A program made the position numbers and the translations under genes. A model generated the notes under the pieces. That model was not told the DNA's origin. It made no database searches and saw only the letters and a list, made by a program, of their open reading frames with translations. This document shows positions 45,701 to 53,518 of a stretch of 64,000 nt of DNA, in pieces; the stretch's first letter is position 1; each line of letters begins with the position of its first letter. The stretch comes from QZLE01 sp033852135. Lineage in GTDB: Bacteria > Pseudomonadota > Gammaproteobacteria > QZLD01. The DNA lies in the NCBI GenBank assembly GCA_033852135.1, contig JAWSVB010000016.1, forward strand, positions 124,001-188,000. Reading direction: 5' to 3'.

Positions 45701-47203
45701 ATAGGTTTCTTCCGTGATATTATGGAACGTAAACCATCACTAACCCTAGAGCTTGATAGCCATACAGCGGATGCTGGACTTGAAACCAGAATTGAAGCCT
45801 TCCTGGATATTGTTGCTTCATACCGACTCCTACTACAAAACAAAGCTATTGGAGCAGATTCAAAGCCATTTACCCAAGCTGATACAGTACTAGAAAACGG
45901 CGTACTAACCGTTATCACATCATCAGGCGAACATGTTCCAATTACAGATTCGAGAGTAACTCTGTTAATACCATCAATGGGGCAAATTTCAAGTGAATCA
46001 CTAGCTGCTGTATTGAACTCCCAAGGTATAAACGCAGTAGTTCAGCCTGCTCCAGATGAAGATACTTTAAAAGTTGGACGTGCAAACTCCACATGTAAAG
46101 AGTGTTTACCACTAATAATCACCACTGGAACAATGGTCGATTACATTGAAAACCACAAAAAAGATGGTGAGATATTAGTATACTTCATGCCTTCAGCTGC
46201 AGGACCTTGCCGCTTTGGTCAATACAATGTATTCATGAAAAACCTCATCAAGAATAATAAATTTAATGATGTTGCAGTACTGTCTCTTACATCTGAAAAC
46301 TCCTACGCAGGACTTGGTAATAACTTCCAACTTCTTGCATGGACAGCAACAGTAATAACAGATGTACTTGAAGATATTCGCTCAATGCTTCTAGCTAATG
46401 CGATAGATCCAGATACAGCCCTTGAAGCATTTATGGCTGAATGGGAAAAGATCAAAGCATCTATCAAAAAAGGATCATTTGCAGCGATACGTAAACAGCT
46501 GAAAAGATCAGCTAAATCATTAAAGAAGATCCCAACAAAAAATCATTACAAAGATGTTCCTACAGTACTTCTTGCTGGCGAGATTTTTGTTCGCCGTGAA
46601 GCCCTTTCACGCCAACATATCACTGAAAAAATGGCTGAAAAAGGGTTTGCAACAACATGCTCACCAGTTGCTGAGTGGATAATATATTCTGATTATCTTG
46701 TTGAAAATGACCTCACAGAAGAGCCTCTAGAAGGTATGGGTAAATTTGGATTCCATATCAAAAAGAACGTGATGAGATATATAGAGAAGAAAATTAAATC
46801 TATCTTATCTAAATCAGGCCTAGTGCATGCAGAGCCACTTGATATTAAATCTATTATCAATAAAGGCTCTAAATACATATCTCCTGACCTACCTGGTGAA
46901 GCTATCCTAACTGTGGGTAGCGCACTTGATGAGATAGCAACTCACGTTAGTGGTGTAATTGCGATTGGGCCGTTTGGGTGTATGCCGAACAGACTAGCTG
47001 AATCTATCTTGAATGAGGCAATGACAAAAGAGGATAAGATAGCAAGCGATCCAGGTAATGAGAAAGTTAAGGCTGTTTTAACCGATATAGATAGCCTACC
47101 GTTCCTAGCAATTGAAAGTGATGGATCACCATTCCCACAACTAATAAACGCCAAGCTAGAAACATTCTTGCTGCGTGCAAAACGCTTACACGAGAAGATG
47201 TAA
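42770..47203 (+). CDS. 2-Hydroxyacyl-CoA dehydratase activase fused to dehydratase-like part
   Basis: 1477 residues of the BadF/BadG/HgdC type. Two ASKHA ATPase repeats come first, at about 28-300 (ICVGASTVSIVQLS, GNKCASGTGEFF, GRCSVFCKSDCTHATNAG) and 338-610 (LGLDVGSTTTKAVLL, FEIGGQDAKYT, NEACSAGTGSFLEE, NDQCAAFISSDIKT). Both keep the two Cys that in HgdC bind a subunit-bridging [4Fe-4S] cluster. A Cys pair follows (KEKCDRKCEINMI, near 640), then a DUF2229-type region (LVNTYFPLYSNFFNELGFNV) and an HgdB/dehydratase-like C-terminal half with scattered Cys (NFSCGPDSFL, KECLPLI, GPCRFGQY). Such fusions are common in anaerobes but their substrate is not established; known relatives drive ATP-dependent electron transfer to a radical dehydratase. 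Start uncertain: ATG 42770 abuts AGGA; ATG 42806/42809 are alternatives. Confidence 0.88.
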   Translation: MVLQGINRNNGLMMEHKDLNNNPDQSTAKDSNQTNSIGICVGASTVSIVQLSATIDPATKKATNIVIEEHESHPHEGDPKHTLATIVERQYLSSYDHIALTGRKFTDFVNLTTISEPEATEQAYTFVKPDGVNCPAIVSAGGETFMVYALDDRGTISNVITGNKCASGTGEFFLQQLRRMDVSLDDAVQFASESEPHHVSGRCSVFCKSDCTHATNAGIPKSQVTAGLCHMMANKVVELLNKVEQENVMVVGGVTRNRMMMDFLRNDIPGLVVPKEAPYFEALGAALWALENETKPFPGHADFLKDEISSFASLPALQDFESMVEFKELVRGTITAKDKCILGLDVGSTTTKAVLLRKSDDAMLASVYLRTNGDPVDAFRRCYQAILDQISEQLPADQIEIVGLGVSGSGRQIAGLHAMTDGIINEIIAHATAAVHFDPEVDTLFEIGGQDAKYTFIRNSVPSDYAMNEACSAGTGSFLEESALETLGIEMEDIAGVALTAKSAPNFNDQCAAFISSDIKTAIHEGVERKEVVAGLVYSVCINYANRVKGNRPVGKKVFMQGGVCYNKAVPLAMASLVGKPIIVPPEPGLMGAFGVALEVKKRIESGLMEEKLFNLEELIARQVTYGKTFICGGGKEKCDRKCEINMIELDDKKYPFGGACNMYINMRKNINYDVAKLDLVKVRQELVYKKHGHLFDTKAASSDKPTVALNRSFLVNTYFPLYSNFFNELGFNVVMPDEPTQEGIEQRNAAFCYPVELAHGFFDSLLKAEQRPDYIFLPHFKAVPNLEGYLTSQVCPFVQGETFYLQSTFKEQIQDLSDKGTKLFAPLIDLTNGMQDARSPLVETALSMGVSKTEAEKAYKIAIKAQLDCLAEMQEIGRNTVKELEKTPDTVAVTIFSRPYNGFVDEAHMGIPHKIASRGVLVIPFDFLPMDADSIAENMYWGLGQRILGAAKYIKNHPQLFGTFITNFSCGPDSFLIGFFRDIMERKPSLTLELDSHTADAGLETRIEAFLDIVASYRLLLQNKAIGADSKPFTQADTVLENGVLTVITSSGEHVPITDSRVTLLIPSMGQISSESLAAVLNSQGINAVVQPAPDEDTLKVGRANSTCKECLPLIITTGTMVDYIENHKKDGEILVYFMPSAAGPCRFGQYNVFMKNLIKNNKFNDVAVLSLTSENSYAGLGNNFQLLAWTATVITDVLEDIRSMLLANAIDPDTALEAFMAEWEKIKASIKKGSFAAIRKQLKRSAKSLKKIPTKNHYKDVPTVLLAGEIFVRREALSRQHITEKMAEKGFATTCSPVAEWIIYSDYLVENDLTEEPLEGMGKFGFHIKKNVMRYIEKKIKSILSKSGLVHAEPLDIKSIINKGSKYISPDLPGEAILTVGSALDEIATHVSGVIAIGPFGCMPNRLAESILNEAMTKEDKIASDPGNEKVKAVLTDIDSLPFLAIESDGSPFPQLINAKLETFLLRAKRLHEKM

Positions 47204-47246
47204 CAGTCTTAAGCTCAAGCTTTAGAGTGAAAACACCTGCTTTCAG

Positions 47247-47286
47247 ACATAAAAAAACTCCTGCAATTGCAGGAGTTTTTTTATGT
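47247..47286. terminator. Bidirectional intrinsic terminator
   Basis: Perfect palindrome: ACATAAAAAAA, stem CTCCTGCAA/TTGCAGGAG, then TTTTTTTATGT. It can serve both the activase gene (plus) and the membrane-protein/glgC pair (minus). Confidence 0.93.
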
Positions 47287-47313
47287 GTCCTTTAAATTAT
47301 TAACTAGCCAAAG

Positions 47314-48162
47314 CTACAACTGAATACTTGTAGTTTTCTGTGGTTTATTCTCATCTATAGAACCAGTAGCACCACTTTCATCTATAAAAATTGATTTATA
47401 GCTAGTATAAATCGAGGCAAAAATAATAGGCATAACAATAAACATTCCTAAACCTAGGGGAATTGCAGCGATAATAAGTGCGACCATTGAAATAATTCCA
47501 TAAGATAAAAATGGAACCATATTTCTAAGACAAGCAAAAAAACTTAGTTTCACCGCTTCAATAGGTGGGATTTCATTAATTATTACCAAGGCTGGTGCAA
47601 ACCAAACTGCCATAAATAACGGAACTGAAAGCGCTAAAGATCCTAATAGGATCACCATAAGAATCTGTAAAAGCTTCATTAACTGCATAGGATCAACATC
47701 ACCACTTGAAAATGCAAGCATGGTTCCTTGAACCTGTTCCAAATCCACTCCCATACCAGACATAAGTGCAAGTAATATCAAACCAATAACAATTGACCCA
47801 ATAGAATAGATAACACCGACCATAATCAATTTATAAAATAACCGTTGAAACCCTGCAAAAAGATATGTCGAAGAAAATTTATTACCTCTATCCAACTGGT
47901 AGCACCCCCACATTACCCCACCTAGCAATACAGGCCATATTAAATTTAGTAAGAAAGAAAATGCAGGAATTAAAGAGCATGGAATAATTACTATTGACCA
48001 CAAAACAAAAAGCGATACCCAACTGAGTGGATTTTTAGTAAAAAGTTTAATTGCATCAGTAAACCAATGAATACCTTCCATAAAAGAAGCAATTCTTGGT
48101 TCTTTTCTCAACACAAAGCTGCTATCAACTCTATTTTGTGAGTCATTATTTTGTTTAATCAT
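47314..48162 (-). CDS. BPSS1780-type multi-pass membrane protein
   Basis: 282-residue membrane protein with about six hydrophobic segments. The opening after a short polar N-terminus, GIHWFTDAIKLFTKNPLSWV, and the middle WFAPALVIINEIPPIEAVKL and ACLRNMVPFLSYGIISMV fit the BPSS1780 family of uncharacterised proteobacterial membrane proteins. It follows glgC by 25 bases on the same strand; no ribosome site is obvious, which may mean coupling or weak translation. Function unknown. Confidence 0.72.
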   Translation of the reverse strand: MIKQNNDSQNRVDSSFVLRKEPRIASFMEGIHWFTDAIKLFTKNPLSWVSLFVLWSIVIIPCSLIPAFSFLLNLIWPVLLGGVMWGCYQLDRGNKFSSTYLFAGFQRLFYKLIMVGVIYSIGSIVIGLILLALMSGMGVDLEQVQGTMLAFSSGDVDPMQLMKLLQILMVILLGSLALSVPLFMAVWFAPALVIINEIPPIEAVKLSFFACLRNMVPFLSYGIISMVALIIAAIPLGLGMFIVMPIIFASIYTSYKSIFIDESGATGSIDENKPQKTTSIQL

Positions 48163-48187
48163 TTTTTAAGCTTTTAAGAAATTAAAT

Positions 48188-49459
48188 TTATCTAATGTAG
48201 GCCACATTCTGCCCCAACATCTCGGCAGTCACCAAAACAACACCTTTTGGTGATACATAAAAATACCTGCTATCTTTTTCCAGGTCTTCACCAATTATGG
48301 TATTTTCAGGGATAGTACACGCTTCATCAATAATTGCATTTTTTATGCGGCAATTTTCACCTACAGTAACACCAGGCATTATCACAGAGTTCTCGATTAG
48401 TGATCTTGAGTTTACTTGAACCTTAGAGAATAACAGTGAGTTACGTACAATAGATCCAGAAATATAATCACCACCAGAAACCATCGAATTAATAGCCATT
48501 CCACGACGACCATCTTCATTATAAATAAACTTAGCCGGTGGTAACTGTGCTTGATAGGTCCAAATTGGCCACTCACTATCGTAAAGATCAAGCTCTGGCT
48601 TCTCTCTTATCAACTCCTGGTTAGCCTCATAGTAAGCATCAACTGTACCTACATCACGAAAATATGGCTGCTTACCAGTATTTGGATCTCTAAATGGGTG
48701 AGCAACTACTCTATTGGTAGCAATCGCATACGGAATGATATCCTTAGCAAAATCACGGGTTGAATTTTCATTAGCAGCATCAAGTGCTAATTGCTCGAAA
48801 AGAAAATCTTTTGAGAAAACATAAATACCCATCGAACAAAGGGCCGTGTCATCTCGCCCTGGAATTGGTTCTGGGTTTTCTGGCTTCTCTGAGAATTTTA
48901 AAACAACCCCATCAGCATCAACACTCATAACACCAAAAGCTTTGGCTTGGTCAACATGAGTTTCAATGCAACCTACTGTCATATCAGCTCCGCAACTAAC
49001 ATGACGCGCAATCATAGTCCCGTAGTCCATCTTATAGATATGATCACCAGCTAAAACTATTACATAGTCAGGGTGATGACTATTTATGATATCAATATTT
49101 TGATAAACCGCATCGGCAGTACCTGCATACCAATCTTTCTGATTTGTACGCTGTTGCGCAGGAACTATTTCAATGAACTCACCATGCTCACCACGAAGAA
49201 AATTCCAACCACGCTGCATATGCTGAATCAATGAATGAGCTTTATACTGCGTTAGCACGGCCATTTTACGAATGCCGGAATTAATGCAATTAGAAAGGGG
49301 GAAATCAATGATTCTAAATTTACCACCAAATGGTACCGCTGGTTTTGTTCTCCAGTCCGTTAGATTAGCAAGCCGCCCTCCTCGCCCTCCTGCTAAAATA
49401 ACAGCAACGGTATTTTGAGTTAATCGACTTACAAATCTTTGATTGTGACCAAATTCCAT
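48188..49459 (-). CDS. glgC: Glucose-1-phosphate adenylyltransferase
   Basis: 423-residue ADP-glucose pyrophosphorylase, committing glucose-1-phosphate to glycogen synthesis. The nucleotide-binding start is AVILAGGRGGRLANLTDWRT, followed by KPAVPFGGKFRIIDFPLSNC, the catalytic Asp region YVIVLAGDHIYKMDYG and the substrate site KFSEKPENPEPIPG. A left-handed beta-helix end (VIMPGVTVGENCRIKNAIID) completes the fold. Residues near the N-terminus keep the allosteric-site pattern of bacterial GlgC. No other glycogen genes are adjacent. It shows glycogen as a second carbon store next to PHA. Confidence 0.96.
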   Translation of the reverse strand: MEFGHNQRFVSRLTQNTVAVILAGGRGGRLANLTDWRTKPAVPFGGKFRIIDFPLSNCINSGIRKMAVLTQYKAHSLIQHMQRGWNFLRGEHGEFIEIVPAQQRTNQKDWYAGTADAVYQNIDIINSHHPDYVIVLAGDHIYKMDYGTMIARHVSCGADMTVGCIETHVDQAKAFGVMSVDADGVVLKFSEKPENPEPIPGRDDTALCSMGIYVFSKDFLFEQLALDAANENSTRDFAKDIIPYAIATNRVVAHPFRDPNTGKQPYFRDVGTVDAYYEANQELIREKPELDLYDSEWPIWTYQAQLPPAKFIYNEDGRRGMAINSMVSGGDYISGSIVRNSLLFSKVQVNSRSLIENSVIMPGVTVGENCRIKNAIIDEACTIPENTIIGEDLEKDSRYFYVSPKGVVLVTAEMLGQNVAYIR

Positions 49460-49658
49460 TTATCCAAACCTTTAATTATAAAACTTCACTCTTAGCTATG
49501 CTCGCACCTAAATCAAAAACGATAGCATTTATCCGATATACATATATTATACGCTAACCCATGTGGAATGTTACCTCAGTAATATAAAATTCATACTGTA
49601 GGTCTAAAATATTGAATTCAAACATTACATCTAATACAAAAAAGGAATTACTTCTTGC

Positions 49659-51974
49659 ATGTTTAATATAACTGATAAGATTGCCGCCGAACTTAACGTC
49701 TCCAACCACCAAATTGCTGCAGCAATATCCCTCCTAGACGAAGGCGCAACCGTACCATTTATTGCTCGATATAGAAAAGAGAAAACCCAAGGGCTGGATG
49801 ATTCTCAACTACGACATTTAGAAGAAAGATTAATCTACCTTAGAGAATTAGAAGAACGTAAAACGACTGTAATAAAAGCAATAGAAGAACAAGACAAACT
49901 CACTCCAGAGCTTAAACTATCTATTCTTGAAGCTGAAACTAAAACTCGTTTAGAAGACCTATACCTGCCATACAAAAAGAAACGCGTCACCAAGGCGCAA
50001 ATTGCCAAAGATGCTGGCCTTGAACCCCTTGCTGACAAACTCATTAGCGATAGATCAACTGACCCATTAATCGTTGCTGAAGATTTTATAAATCCAGACA
50101 AAAAAATCACAACTGCGCAAGAAGCCTTAGATGGTGCCCGCCAGATCATTATGGAGAAATTATCTGAAGACGCCGACCTAATACAAAAACTAAGAAATTA
50201 TCTGCAGGATAACGGTGCTGTTAAATCATGCGTAATTGAAGGCAAAGAAGATGAAGGGCAAAAGTATTCTGATTATTTTGAATATAGCGAACTTGTTAAA
50301 ACAGTACCGTCTCATAGAGCGCTTGCACTGTTCCGCGGCAGAAATGAAGGGATACTAAATGTTACGATTGAATCAAGCATCGAAGAAACAGAAGTAGATC
50401 CATGCATTGGGATAATAGCTAACAGAATAGAGTTTACTAATGCTGGAAACCCTGGTGATAAATGGGTAGCAGATACTATCAGATTCGCATGGCGTGTTAA
50501 GATTCAAACCAAACTGGATATGGACCTTAAATCAAATCTTAAAACTGCAGCTGAAGATGAGGCAATAAAAGTATTTGCATCAAACTTTAAAGATTTGATA
50601 CTCGCATCCCCCGCTGGCCACAAAGCAATCATTGGCCTTGACCCTGGTATTAGAACTGGTGTAAAAGTTGCCGTAATTAATGGCAATGGCAAGCTAGTTG
50701 ATACAGCAACTATTTACCCTCTCCAACCCAAGAATGATTGGGACGGATCAATTGAGATACTAAAATCACTTTGCATAAAACATGAAGCAAAGCTTATAAG
50801 TATTGGAAATGGTACCGGATCACGTGAAACTGATAAGCTAGTAAAGGATATGATTAAAAGATATCCAGAAACTAAAGCAACAGGAATAATTGTTTCAGAA
50901 GCTGGTGCTTCAGTATACTCAGCATCAGAGTTTGCATCTAAAGAGTTTCCAAATCTTGATGTATCTTTACGTGGTGCAGTATCAATTGCCAGAAGACTAC
51001 AAGACCCTCTTGCAGAACTAGTTAAAATTGAACCTAAAGCCATTGGCGTTGGGCAATACCAACACGATGTAAATCAAAGTAATCTTTCCAGATCACTAAA
51101 CGCAACTTGTGAGGATTGTGTTAACGCAGTTGGTGTTGATCTTAATACAGCCTCTGTACCACTCCTCACTCGCGTATCCGGCCTTAACCAAACCATTGCT
51201 ACCAATATTATAGAATTTCGTGATCAAAATGGTTCCTTCAAAAATCGCAAAGAATTAAAAAAAGTAGCTAGATTAGGTGATAAAACATTTGAACAAGCGG
51301 CTGGTTTTTTACGTATTACAGGTGGTTCAGACCCTCTTGATAGCTCTTCAGTACACCCTGAGTCATACCCCACTGTACAAAAAATCCTTAGTGATACAAA
51401 ATTAGATATCAAACAAATAATTGGTAATACCAAGGTTTTAAATAATCTTGACGCTAAAAGCTATACCTCAACTGATATCGGGTTACCAACTGTAATTGAT
51501 ATTATCAAAGAGCTTGAAAAACCTGGTAGAGACCCACGCCCAGAATTTAAAACTGCTAACTTTCGTGATGGCATCGAAAATATAAAAGATCTAAAAGAGA
51601 GCATGATCCTTGAAGGGGTGATTTCAAACGTTACTAACTTTGGAGCATTCGTAGACCTTGGTGTGCATCAAGATGGACTTGTTCATATATCGCAGTTAGC
51701 TAATAAATTTGTTCAGGATCCCAGAGAAGTTGTTAAAACAGGCGATATAGTTAAAGTCAAAGTTATGGAAGTTGATATTAAACGCAAGAGAATTGCACTT
51801 TCTATGCGCCTAGATGAACCTGTAAACGAAGCTAAAATGAGAGATACCAATCAACCAAATAAACCACGTATGAATAAACAGTCAAAGGCAAAGCAAGTTA
51901 ATAATAACAACGAAAAAAACAAACCTTCAAACTCAGCTTTTGCAGATGCATTTTCAAAGGCTGGCATAAAATAG
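49659..51974 (+). CDS. tex: Tex family transcription accessory protein
   Basis: 771-residue nucleic-acid-binding protein. Order: N-terminal helical domain with PFIARYRKEKTQGLDDSQLR, YqgF/RNase H-like domain (IIGLDPGIRTGVKVAVINGN, around 325), helix-hairpin-helix region (VDLNTASVPLLTRVSGLNQT), and the S1 domain near 650-720 (LEGVISNVTNFGAFVDLGVH). The C-terminal 50 residues are Asn/Lys-rich linker sequence. Tex is widely conserved and affects transcription and RNA handling. Standalone gene divergent from glgC; the Xre/RES pair follows 78 bases later. Confidence 0.95.
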   Translation: MFNITDKIAAELNVSNHQIAAAISLLDEGATVPFIARYRKEKTQGLDDSQLRHLEERLIYLRELEERKTTVIKAIEEQDKLTPELKLSILEAETKTRLEDLYLPYKKKRVTKAQIAKDAGLEPLADKLISDRSTDPLIVAEDFINPDKKITTAQEALDGARQIIMEKLSEDADLIQKLRNYLQDNGAVKSCVIEGKEDEGQKYSDYFEYSELVKTVPSHRALALFRGRNEGILNVTIESSIEETEVDPCIGIIANRIEFTNAGNPGDKWVADTIRFAWRVKIQTKLDMDLKSNLKTAAEDEAIKVFASNFKDLILASPAGHKAIIGLDPGIRTGVKVAVINGNGKLVDTATIYPLQPKNDWDGSIEILKSLCIKHEAKLISIGNGTGSRETDKLVKDMIKRYPETKATGIIVSEAGASVYSASEFASKEFPNLDVSLRGAVSIARRLQDPLAELVKIEPKAIGVGQYQHDVNQSNLSRSLNATCEDCVNAVGVDLNTASVPLLTRVSGLNQTIATNIIEFRDQNGSFKNRKELKKVARLGDKTFEQAAGFLRITGGSDPLDSSSVHPESYPTVQKILSDTKLDIKQIIGNTKVLNNLDAKSYTSTDIGLPTVIDIIKELEKPGRDPRPEFKTANFRDGIENIKDLKESMILEGVISNVTNFGAFVDLGVHQDGLVHISQLANKFVQDPREVVKTGDIVKVKVMEVDIKRKRIALSMRLDEPVNEAKMRDTNQPNKPRMNKQSKAKQVNNNNEKNKPSNSAFADAFSKAGIK

Positions 51975-51993
51975 TAGCCTAGAGTTATTTTAG

Positions 51994-52032
51994 TGCATAT
52001 GCGTGTTTTATAAGCTATAATACGCATATGCA
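51994..52032 (+). promoter_or_regulatory. Operator/promoter of the Xre-RES toxin-antitoxin operon
   Basis: Perfect 11-bp inverted repeat TGCATATGCGT (51994-52004) and ACGCATATGCA (52022-52032), 17 bases apart. A consensus -10 box TATAAT lies at 52016-52021, just inside the right arm, so a bound repressor would block the promoter. It is 21 bases upstream of the antitoxin ATG. Autorepression by the Xre antitoxin is the usual mode in this family. Confidence 0.75.
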
Positions 52033-52052
52033 TCACAATAAATGGTGAAATT

Positions 52053-52427
52053 ATGGCTTGTGCAAATCCAAAAATTCAAACCAATGCTAATACAGTGTTA
52101 TTTAAAGCATTTTTCAATGCTACAGAACAGCTTGGCTTAGATAATATCCATATTGCAAATATCTTAGGTGTTGATCGCACCACAATCACCCGCATTAAAA
52201 ATAAAGGTGAAATAAAAGCTAAATCAAAGACAGGTGAATTCGCTTTATTAACCATTAGAATATTCAGATCACTATATGCGATGGTTGGTGGCAATGAAGA
52301 AACAATCAAGCATTGGATGAATACCAGCAACAAACACCTGCATGGAACACCTAGTGAACTAATTTGTACAATTCATGGAATTGTTCAGGTGACAGAATAT
52401 CTTGATGCGATGCGCGGTAAAATATGA
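52053..52427 (+). CDS. Xre/MbcA/ParS-type antitoxin
   Basis: 124-residue antitoxin of the RES-Xre class. An N-terminal helix-turn-helix (LGLDNIHIANILGVDRTTIT) binds the operator, and the C-terminal DUF2384-type domain (IRIFRSLYAMVGGNEETIKH, then SNKHLHGTPSELICTIHGIV) binds and blocks the toxin active site. The stop overlaps the RES start (ATGA at 52424-52427), so the two are made together. Upstream lies the inverted-repeat operator with a TATAAT box. Confidence 0.92.
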   Translation: MACANPKIQTNANTVLFKAFFNATEQLGLDNIHIANILGVDRTTITRIKNKGEIKAKSKTGEFALLTIRIFRSLYAMVGGNEETIKHWMNTSNKHLHGTPSELICTIHGIVQVTEYLDAMRGKI

Positions 52428-53167
52428 ACATTTGGCAAGAGTGCAATGGTATATCCCACATTACACAACTTAACTGCCGTACAACAAGGGTTGTAGAATC
52501 ACAACAACAAGTAGCAACAATGTCACTCGTGGATACCCATGATGAGCAGGAGCTATTAGAGCAACTGCTAGAAGAATCGAAACCTATTGTACAAAATAAA
52601 AAAAAACACTACCTGATAACGACCCCATTTCGATATCCCCCACTAAAATACGGATCTAGGTTTGGTGAAAAACACTATTCAGGGATCTATTATGGGTCAG
52701 CAGAGATCAAAACCTGCTTTTGTGAGTGCGCCTATTATAGGTTTCTATTTATTGAGGGTATGGAAACGATACCTGAACACTTAAAAATCCACACTCAACA
52801 CTTAACATTTAACGTTACCATAAAAACTGATCGTGCCATTCAACTCCAACACTCACCTTTCAATCAATATAACAACCTGATTTCACCTGATGACTATAGA
52901 GCAACCCAAAAACTTGGAACTCAAATGCGTGAAGATAATATCCAAGCATTTACATTTCAATCAGCAAGAGATGATTCTGATGGCATAAATATTGGGATAT
53001 TTGATCCAATAGCAATAGTCAGCAAAAAACCATATAAAATAGATCACTGGCAATGCACAACTTCTCAAAAAACCGTTATTTTTTATAATCATATAGGTAA
53101 TTCATCATTTGAATTCACAAAAGACCAATTTTTAATGAATGGAATATTGCCTTCACCAGCAGCATAA
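52424..53167 (+). CDS. RES-domain toxin (NAD-degrading)
   Basis: 247-residue RES-family toxin. The residues naming the family are present: Arg79 in YGSRFGEKH, Glu101 in CFCECAYYR and Ser180 in FTFQSARDDSDG. The N-terminal portion (TTRVVESQQQVATMSLVDTH and the E-x-LLE-x-SKP stretch) and HYLITTPFRYPPLKYGSRFG fit the longer RES subgroup. Studied members such as MbcT break down NAD+ and stop growth unless bound by the Xre antitoxin. Second gene of the operon, start overlapping the antitoxin stop. Nothing suggests inactivation. Confidence 0.92.
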   Translation: MNIWQECNGISHITQLNCRTTRVVESQQQVATMSLVDTHDEQELLEQLLEESKPIVQNKKKHYLITTPFRYPPLKYGSRFGEKHYSGIYYGSAEIKTCFCECAYYRFLFIEGMETIPEHLKIHTQHLTFNVTIKTDRAIQLQHSPFNQYNNLISPDDYRATQKLGTQMREDNIQAFTFQSARDDSDGINIGIFDPIAIVSKKPYKIDHWQCTTSQKTVIFYNHIGNSSFEFTKDQFLMNGILPSPAA

Positions 53168-53518
53168 AAAAATCATGCGCGCCGCGTCACTTTGTGCACA
53201 AGATCACATTGAAGATTTTAATTATATTTACATATGGTTGCATAAACATATATTAACATTTATCTCCATACAACATCTCCAATAACCGCATCACTATGCC
53301 ATCTACGAAAATTGATGGTATTAATCAAAAACAGAATTTGCTGCAATGCACAAGCGAATATCTAATTTTTTTACCTTTAAAAGTTTGACACAGTTCACAT
53401 TTTTAACAAAAATACGCGAGTGCGTTAATGGACATTAATATACGAATAAACTGTAAAACTTACTTAGCTAGTAACAATTCGTAAGCACACTTTATTCATA
53501 TCATACTTGAGGTGAGAC
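53168..53518. other. Intergenic region upstream of the PHA-depolymerase-like gene
   Basis: 351 bases with no supported gene. TTGACA at 53385-53390 could be a -35 box, but no convincing -10 is at the right distance. A 10-bp palindrome TTGTGCACAA lies at 53192-53201. No terminator was seen after the RES gene. Confidence 0.4.
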
